DNA from: Stercorarius parasiticus
Taxonomy: Eukaryota; Chordata; Aves; Charadriiformes; Stercorariidae
Direction of reading: 5' to 3'
Assembly (NCBI GenBank): GCA_013396915.1
Contig: VWZL01004590.1
Coordinates: forward strand, 508,899-572,898
DNA: 64,000 nt
Positions within the stretch are counted from its first letter, which is position 1. Every line of letters begins with the position of its first letter. A program made the position numbers and the translations under genes. Shown in pieces: positions 57,911-64,000 of the stretch. Under the pieces are notes generated by a model. That model was not told where the DNA came from and did no database searches. It saw nothing but the letters and a program-made list of their open reading frames with translations.

Positions 57911-59216
57911 TAATTGAAAAGCGTAACAAGGTGAGAAAGTTGCACATACAAAGAGTTCGAACAAAATATTACAAGTGAATTTAGCAACACATCCATGTAG
58001 AATCCCAGATCAGCTGCTATAACCTGCGTTGCTGTTTGGCCGTCACAAGCAGTTACCGCCCGTAGGCACAGTGTGTGCTCGCGCTACGACCCAGCTGCTC
58101 CGGGGGGTGGGTGTTTAACCCTTGAAAATATGTATCTTGGTCACATCACAAAGCTTGAAAGGCAAAGTTTAAGACTTTTTTTAAAAAAAATTAAAAATCG
58201 GTATTGAAAAATGGCTTCAGTATTATCTATCAAGATGAAGTGAGAAGGAGCTGGGTTCTGGCCTCAATGCTCAGCAAATTCCGGGCAAATGAACTGAGGA
58301 GAGGATTCCAAGGCAGCAACGCCCCCTCCCCCCCCCCGCCATGGCACAGAGGGCTGGCTCCCCATTTATCTGACACAAACGTACTGATTTCAACAGTAAT
58401 GAGTTCCAAGTCTTCAGCTACAAGGATTAACAGCAGAAAAGAAAGACTCTAGCCTGAGCTGCTTAATGAATAAGCTAAAAATACAAAGTCTTTTTTAAGA
58501 AAAAAAAAAAAAACAAACAGAAGAAAACAGCAATACAGTCAAGCTGGGAACCACTGTCTGTGTGGTACCAGGTGGGGGCTGCCCAGGTCCCAGCTGGGGG
58601 GGTGAGCCCAGCCCGTACACCCGGGAGAGGGGAGTGAGGAGCGGTCCCTGCTAACGAGACCTACCTCATGCAAAAGGGAAGATGTGAGAAGGAGTGAAAA
58701 CCAGAGCCAGGCTGCTCCTCTGCTGCAGCAGGTCATCTCTGGAGTGCAGCACAGTCCAAAAGCGGAGATACTTGGAAAAAAAAAGAAATAATACAATGAC
58801 GAGCAGGAAGGCGGGATTAATGACACCATCCGTGGAGCATGTCAGTATTGCTCCTGCTCCAACGCTGAATCATCCAGATTCAGAAAAAGTCAGAAAAAAC
58901 ACACCAGGGAGCTGGCTTCTTCCACTTTCCAGTCTCTTTCCCAATACGTCCCAGCGCCTGCTGGCGTAGCCACAGCCCTGCCGCACCGACAGCACGCCCG
59001 GCGGGGGAGCGGGGGGGGTGGACGGGGCTTTGCCACATGCCCCATTCTACACAGCAGCATTCCCAAACTGTAAATTACTTACTCCGAGCAAAAGCTGTGG
59101 ATTCTTGGCCTAAAAGCAGATAAAGGTTACTTCATTGTCCAAGTATCACCTATCCAAATCGAATTTAATATTGCAAGGCAGCACACAGTATAGCATCTTA
59201 CTTTGTTTAACAAACA

Positions 59217-59222
59217 TTTATT
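59217..59222 (-). terminator. RAVER2: possible proximal RAVER2 poly(A) signal
   Basis: Minus-strand AATAAA lies about 570 nt after the RAVER2 stop codon. It may be used for a shorter 3' UTR isoform that excludes the distal 1.3 kb but would retain none of the 59,269-59,334 hairpin only if cleavage were further upstream; as placed, the hairpin stays in both isoforms. Confidence 0.35.
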
Positions 59223-59268
59223 GAAAAAACATCACAGAGGCTCTGGTAATACATTTGGTATATCTCCA

Positions 59269-59334
59269 TTCCAGGATTAAGAGAAATACTAAAAATATAA
59301 AGGCTGTAAATGCAGAACTCTCTTAATCCTGGAA
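59269..59334 (-). repeat. perfect 16-bp inverted repeat in RAVER2 3' UTR
   Basis: The left arm TTCCAGGATTAAGAGA (59,269-59,284) and right arm TCTCTTAATCCTGGAA (59,319-59,334) are exact reverse complements separated by 34 nt. In RAVER2 RNA this would form a 16-bp stem with a 34-nt loop. Confidence 0.9.
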
Positions 59335-59791
59335 AAAGTAAAGATTGAAAAAAACCCCACGTTCCGAGTTAAAAAAATAAGACAAAAATTACTATCAAGA
59401 CTTCATCTTTTAACTTCCTCAGTCTGAGGACGAGAGAAAGGATCAGCGGTCCTGCCTCGGTATTTTTATTGCTTTCCGGCTGGTAAGCGACCAAAACTCA
59501 CCGTGTTACTTTTTGCTTCGTCAGCTCCAGCCCACTCTTACTGTCAGTGGCAGACGACAAAGGAAAAGGCAGCCCATCCTTTCAGAAGGCAAGTCAGACT
59601 ACCCCGAAATGGCTAACCTCGTAGCAATACGTACCCTTTCCTTGGCAAATTTGCCCGTTACAGGGGGTTGTTCCTCTCGGGAACCCCCCCACAGAAAGAA
59701 GAATTATTTGTCTGAAGTTAAGGCAGCAATAAATAGCAGAGGTACGAACAGCCCGCCTTCGCGCCCAAAGGCAGGAGTGGTTATTTAGGGC

Positions 59792-59938
59792 TCAATAAAC
59801 GCGCTTTTTTTTCAGCGAGGATTCTGCGTAACGCACTGCGGAGCCCTGAGTCTGCTGGCCAAGGTACTCCATGGGGCCAGGTTCCGGGGAGGAAATGAGG
59901 TACGAAGAGCCTCGCTTCTCGCTTCTCGTTGGAGCCAC
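59792..59938 (-). CDS. RAVER2: RAVER2 last coding exon
   Basis: On the minus strand the acceptor TTGTCCTTAG is followed by 147 nt encoding 48 residues and TGA (stop at 59,792-59,794). The product starts VAPTRSEKRGSSYLISSPEP and ends SSLKKKRVY. I associate R-G-S-S-Y-L-I-S-S and a basic L-K-K-K-R-V-Y tail with RAVER2, a raver-family RRM protein thought to act with PTB in the nucleus and shuttle to the cytoplasm. Only the C-terminal tail is here; the RRMs lie outside the window. RAVER2 converging on the 3' end of JAK1 matches human gene order, which supports the call. A separate frame across the exon is open but does not give the conserved tail. Confidence 0.88.
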   Translation of the reverse strand: MAPTRSEKRGSSYLISSPEPGPMEYLGQQTQGSAVRYAESSLKKKRVY

Positions 59939-62900
59939 CTAAGGACAAGAAGAAAACAGGTGACACATGATCCAGCCTAAACTGTGTCAATAAATAAAGC
60001 TTGGGAATTACCAAGGACCAGGAGCCAGTAACCGACTCCAAAGGCCCGACTCCTTCGGCTTTAAGGTCCGGCTATACACAGCTCATGAGTCAGTGTTTGT
60101 GCCCTTTCCCTAAAAAAAAACCTGATCGTAAATGCATTGGTGCCCCACCATACATGCGATTTTGTAAGGGCAAAGGGCTCCCGGGTGGCCCAGCTCCACA
60201 GCGCACGTTTGAAAAGCGGGGGCGTAATGGCCATGCTGTTACCCCGCAGTATCACAGCAGTTCCAGCCATCTTCATCCTTTAAAGTAAGGCACCAGTGGG
60301 CCACCTTTTGTGCCCCTTTTCTTTTTTCTTGGAGAGCTGAATGCATTAAACTGTCCTGGCACAGCTTTCATGGCAAGTCAGATGCTGAAGGACGTGGTTT
60401 CCGGCCATGCCAAAGCAGGCTGGCGGTGCGGATTACAGCTAACCGTCTGCCACTTGCAGGCAGGACTTTACATGTGGTACCGACGCGAAGGAGAGAGCAA
60501 TAACCATTCTTTTACTCGAAACTTAACAATTTAACTAACACGCCTCACTCCGACATACAGGAAGTCCTGAGGTGAGGACACCGCACCTTCTGGTGAGGGC
60601 AGAGGTGACCTAAGGCTACCCCACCACGAAGGCTCAGGTTCAGTTCCTCTCTGGGATCCACCAGAGCAGAACATTGCAATATCCATGGCCCTACAGCACT
60701 AGAAGCTGTACACACACACGAGAGCCCACCACCCTAATCAATGAGTCTTGATCACTCTCTCTTCCCCCCCAATGTGTCATTAATTTCATTAATTAAACAG
60801 TCACTTCGCACTAGAATAATGAAATATCTGCCCTGTAACAACCACCTGAACCTCATCTCACCACGTCCTCCTCAACCACACCGTGTATCCTGGGTTAAGC
60901 CTGGCTCCGAGATCAGAAGATTCGGGGCTTTGGTTCGTGTTGGAGTATTTCAGAAACCTTCACGTGTGTCACAGACCAAGACACCAATTCCTTAACCAAA
61001 AGAAGAGCTGTGCTGACCAAACGTCCCCCAGCCCAACACTTCCCAGCAGAAGTGCCCCTCACTGATTCACATTCACAACTCAAACGACCCTCTGCTAAGT
61101 CCACTTTCATCTTAGCGTGCGCTTGTCATTATCATAAATAGGAATTTGCTTGCGGAATGGCTTTTAGTTCCCTCCCCGCCCCTCTCCTGCTCCCCGAACA
61201 GCCGTGGGGATATCACAGGTGTACTGGCTTGCATGGCAGCGTGCAGTGTCTCCACTGCGTGGTTCACAGAAATCTCCGACTGTGCTCCTCCTCCACCTCT
61301 GAAATGCAGCCACAGAAGCAGGAGAAAACCGGGTTGCAGCGTTAAAGTGAGCACACACACACGAGCACACACTCTCAACCGCTACAGAGCCTCTTGGGGA
61401 CCAGCCTGCGTCCCGTCTTCACTGAGATTTATCTTCTGAGTTCAGGAAAGAGAAAAGTACCTCGCTGCAGAGGCAAACCGTACTTCTGTGTGGTTTATGC
61501 CAAGGGACCGACCACTCTCGTTCTGCCTTTTATGGCATCTGGCATTAAGACAGACTTCTGAGCGAGCTGTTCAACATCACCTCCACATGCAAGCTTTCCT
61601 CTTTAGACTGGAGATAAACTGGAAGGTATTAGTTTGCTCAAAGCCCAGACTATCTCCTTCTCTTGTTAAAATTTCACTCAATTCCAGTCATATCAAGAGT
61701 TGTGGATTCCTTCTAAATCTCCTCCAAAAACTGGGAATCTCATGCCAAACCCGAGATGCGCGTTTCTGAATGCCAGACCATCATGTGCTGAATCCCACAG
61801 CTAACCTCTGCGCAGCGAAGGGATTTAACGCCGTGATGGGAGGAGAGCCGCGCAGGAGAGCTGCATTCCCCCAGATGGGGCTGCTGACTTCAGCTGTGGC
61901 TCCTCTCGGCACGCCTGGACACCGTGCAAAGGGCCACGAGCTGCGCTGGAGGCTGAAGAGCCAGCTCGGCGTCCCTCCAGCAGCGCTCGCAGAGATTATC
62001 ATCGCTCGCATGGCTGCGTGGCTGGGGCCAGACTCACAAAGGCAGCAGCTCGTTGTGCTGACAGACATACTTCCCTGCAGCCACTCCAAAACAGATGACA
62101 ACCTGGCTTTTAAGGTCTCTCCCATCCGTAAAAATGGGAGTAATGTGATTTACCTACGACATGAGGGTATAAATTCCTCAGGACTTCTAAGGCATTCAGG
62201 AAAGAAGACCACCTATGCTCAGATGGCGCGAAGCTTTTATCCCCACCATCTGTGTTAAACCAGTCTCCTGTTAGTCCAGCCTCCTTTAAATTGTCCCTCA
62301 CGGCTTCCATAGCGTTTCCCCATCCCTCCCGCAACTTTGTTGATGAAAACTAAGTGTCTACTGGGTGCAATGGACAAAGGAAACTTTGCTCAACGAGTCT
62401 GGCTGAACCAGGCTGCATCTGATGTCTGTTACATATTTCAAATGAAAGCCATTTAAAAATGGTTTTCCTCCGAGGATCCAGTTAACAGTACTACAAAGTG
62501 GCGGCTGTAGATAACCCAGACGCTGCTGTGGCTTGCTAACGCCACTTCAGAGGTTTTACCCACTGCAAAACATCTGCAATCAGGCAAAAAAACCCATCTA
62601 TCACCAGTGTGAACCTCCTCCTCTTCCTTTGTTCACTTCCTACTTTATTTGCCTCCTCCGAGGCATTGTTGCACATTCACCCGCGCAGATACCATCTTTC
62701 CAAGAATTTTGCTCACAGACATCCAGCTTTTCATTGGCTGTGGGATTTGGTGGTTTGTGGGCAGCGAGGAACACTGATCTCCAGGGTGCTGGAGGGCTCC
62801 GAGGGACTCTGGCGCTGGCACACCCTGCCCAACCGCTGCTTCTATTTATCACATCCACCTGGAACCGTGTGGGATCCTGAGGAGCACGGGTGCAGTGGAA

Positions 62901-63786
62901 AAACTCTGCCTTGGCTTGTCGTGGGTCCAAAGTCCACTCGGTGGCAGCATAAGACAAATAAGAAGCACTTCCACCAGCAGCTGGCAGGGCTGCATCTGCA
63001 ACCACTCTGCTGGGTCTCTCCTCTCACCTTATTTAATGGTTTTTGTGGAGGAAGCTGCAAGCTGCCTGGCTGGTATGATCCCTGGGCTCCACTGTAAAGT
63101 GTAGGCATGACCTGCAAGCAGGTGCTGTAGGCTGGGTAAGATCCACCTGTAGATTCCTAAATGCAGAACGGGATCCATGATAAACCAGAAGTTGAAAGAA
63201 AATAGGTTTACTAATGCATTTTTACTTCATATAGTAATGAGCACTCAGTGGATGTGAAAATGCCTGAGTCACATTCAGTTGCTAAAAGGAGTGTATCATT
63301 CACAGCAGCTCAGGCATGCAGCCATTTCTGGAGCAAAACGTAGGGTTTGGGGGATGATTTACTTTCCACCATTCCTTTAAAAAAGAAAAACCTCCGGCTA
63401 TATAATAGCCTAGGCAAGAAAAAATCTTCAATAGTGAGACTGGGAAATACTGTTGTGGTGTGCTGTTTCTTGGAAGGAGTACTTTAATACACTCCCGAAC
63501 TTTACAGGTAACCTCCGATCGTGGGATTTTAGACAGAGGAACATTCATGGCAGAGAGAATCAAAAGCGTGAGTATGAATCCTGGAGAGTAATGGTGCAGG
63601 GATGCCCTGCAGAAGGTGACCATGCAGTGCCATTCGTCCCACGCTCTCCAGCCCCTCATTCCTGCGGTACCGACGGCAGCAGCCACTATCAACAAAGAAA
63701 GCAGGTGTCCAGACTCCAAAAGCACCCTGACAGCTGATGGGAGAAACAGCCAATGGACACATCAAGAAAATAAAATTATTTCTCAC
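59939..63786 (-). other. RAVER2: RAVER2 intron, 3.8 kb (no exon recognised)
   Basis: This region lies between the last RAVER2 exon and the candidate upstream exon. It holds a MIR-like SINE relic (about 62,115-62,200) and a short CA-rich stretch at about 61,349-61,372. Open frames of up to 162 codons on the + strand (61,770-62,258 and 62,609-63,097) have no recognisable domain. An additional small RAVER2 exon could be hidden here. Confidence 0.6.
62115..62200 (+). mobile_element. possible MIR-like SINE relic
   Basis: CCCATCCGTAAAAATGGGAG, then AATGTGATTTACCTAC, resembles the MIR segment running from CATCTGTAAAATGGGG through TACCTACC. It is diverged and the boundaries are approximate. Confidence 0.45.
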
Positions 63787-63876
63787 CTCAGAGGCTTCAT
63801 TTTCAAATTCATCGACTCCTGCCTGGGTAGAGTTATATGCCTGAGCATAATGCTGATACCACTGCTGAACAGCCTC
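63787..63876 (-). CDS. RAVER2: candidate RAVER2 penultimate coding exon (30 residues)
   Basis: On the minus strand a pyrimidine-rich acceptor (TTTTTTCCTCCTTTATAG) is followed by 90 nt, then the donor GTGAGA. The frame reads EAVQQWYQHYAQAYNSTQAG, then VDEFENEASE. It is Gln/Tyr-rich, exactly 30 codons, and ends in phase 0, as the last exon requires. Position, strand and phase fit RAVER2, but I do not recall this segment in the human protein. It could be another gene's exon or a skipped cassette. A second frame is also open, but the one given has the more protein-like composition. Confidence 0.6.
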
Positions 63877-64000
63877 CTATAAAGGAGGAAAAAACCTCTT
63901 CCCATTAGCTGCCTACTAAGATGACTTCAAATGAAAACAATTCTTACGGTCTCACAGGACATGACAATGAATTAAAGGCAAAGCTCTCTCAGAAGCATCA
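63877..64000 (-). other. RAVER2: RAVER2 intron continuing past the window edge
   Basis: Sequence upstream (minus strand) of the candidate exon's acceptor. No further exon is visible before the window ends. Confidence 0.5.

Larger units (their letters stand above)
57885..59791 (-). other. RAVER2: RAVER2 3' UTR
   Basis: This is the minus-strand region from the RAVER2 stop down to the predicted cleavage site about 20 nt past AATAAA (57,905-57,910). Another minus-strand AATAAA at 59,217-59,222 could produce a UTR of about 0.6 kb. It contains a perfect 16-bp inverted repeat (59,269-59,334) and a G-rich run on the + strand near 59,002-59,026. No coding exon is visible in it. The extent is inferred from signals only. 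Confidence 0.65.

Noticed and set aside
61770..62258. 162-codon + strand open frame opposite RAVER2
   Set aside because: It runs through a MIR-like relic and has no recognisable domain. It is likely chance within a RAVER2 intron.
62609..63097. 162-codon + strand open frame opposite RAVER2
   Set aside because: No domain and no splice support were seen, and opposing frames overlap it.

Overview
The window is nuclear genomic DNA from a vertebrate, most likely a bird. It holds a complete intron-containing tyrosine-kinase gene whose translation I recognise as JAK1. Several CR1 non-LTR retrotransposon fragments are scattered through it, the dominant interspersed repeat of birds and other sauropsids. 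The coding span of the kinase gene is only about 30 kb, far more compact than I recall for mammals, which also fits a bird. I see no prokaryotic features, no CRISPR array and no rRNA or tRNA gene I could defend.

Layout. Positions 1-25,747 are mostly non-coding. They contain one candidate terminal exon of an unidentified + strand transcript (81-182), CR1 and MIR-like repeat relics, a G-quadruplex-type run beside an orphan poly(A) signal (19,143-19,194), and no CpG island that looks like a JAK1 promoter. From 25,748 to about 57,720 lies JAK1 on the + strand. I assembled 24 coding exons whose phases all agree, giving 3,459 nt of CDS or 1,152 residues (human is 1,154). The first coding exon carries only Met-Gln after a 5' UTR segment, so JAK1's promoter and first non-coding exon are upstream of it and possibly outside the window. 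All JAK1 introns are GT-AG except intron 12, which reads GC-AG.

From about 57,885 to the end of the window is the 3' part of a convergent minus-strand gene. Its last coding exon (59,792-59,938) ends in the basic tail I associate with RAVER2, the gene next to the JAK1 3' end in human. A 90-nt phase-0 candidate exon lies at 63,787-63,876. The two genes meet tail to tail with under 200 bp between predicted cleavage sites.

JAK1 encodes a cytoplasmic, receptor-associated Janus kinase with a FERM domain (about residues 33-417), an SH2-like domain (436-540), a pseudokinase domain (580-850) and a tyrosine kinase domain (871-1149). It couples cytokine receptors to STAT phosphorylation. RAVER2 encodes an RRM-containing nuclear ribonucleoprotein of the raver family. 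The genes are neighbours by conserved synteny and I see no functional link. I found no new biological system. The points most worth a second look are the GC donor, the perfect 16-bp inverted repeat in the RAVER2 3' UTR, the compact convergent ends, the orphan terminal exon, a promoter-like block in JAK1 intron 10 and a CpG-rich block in intron 23.
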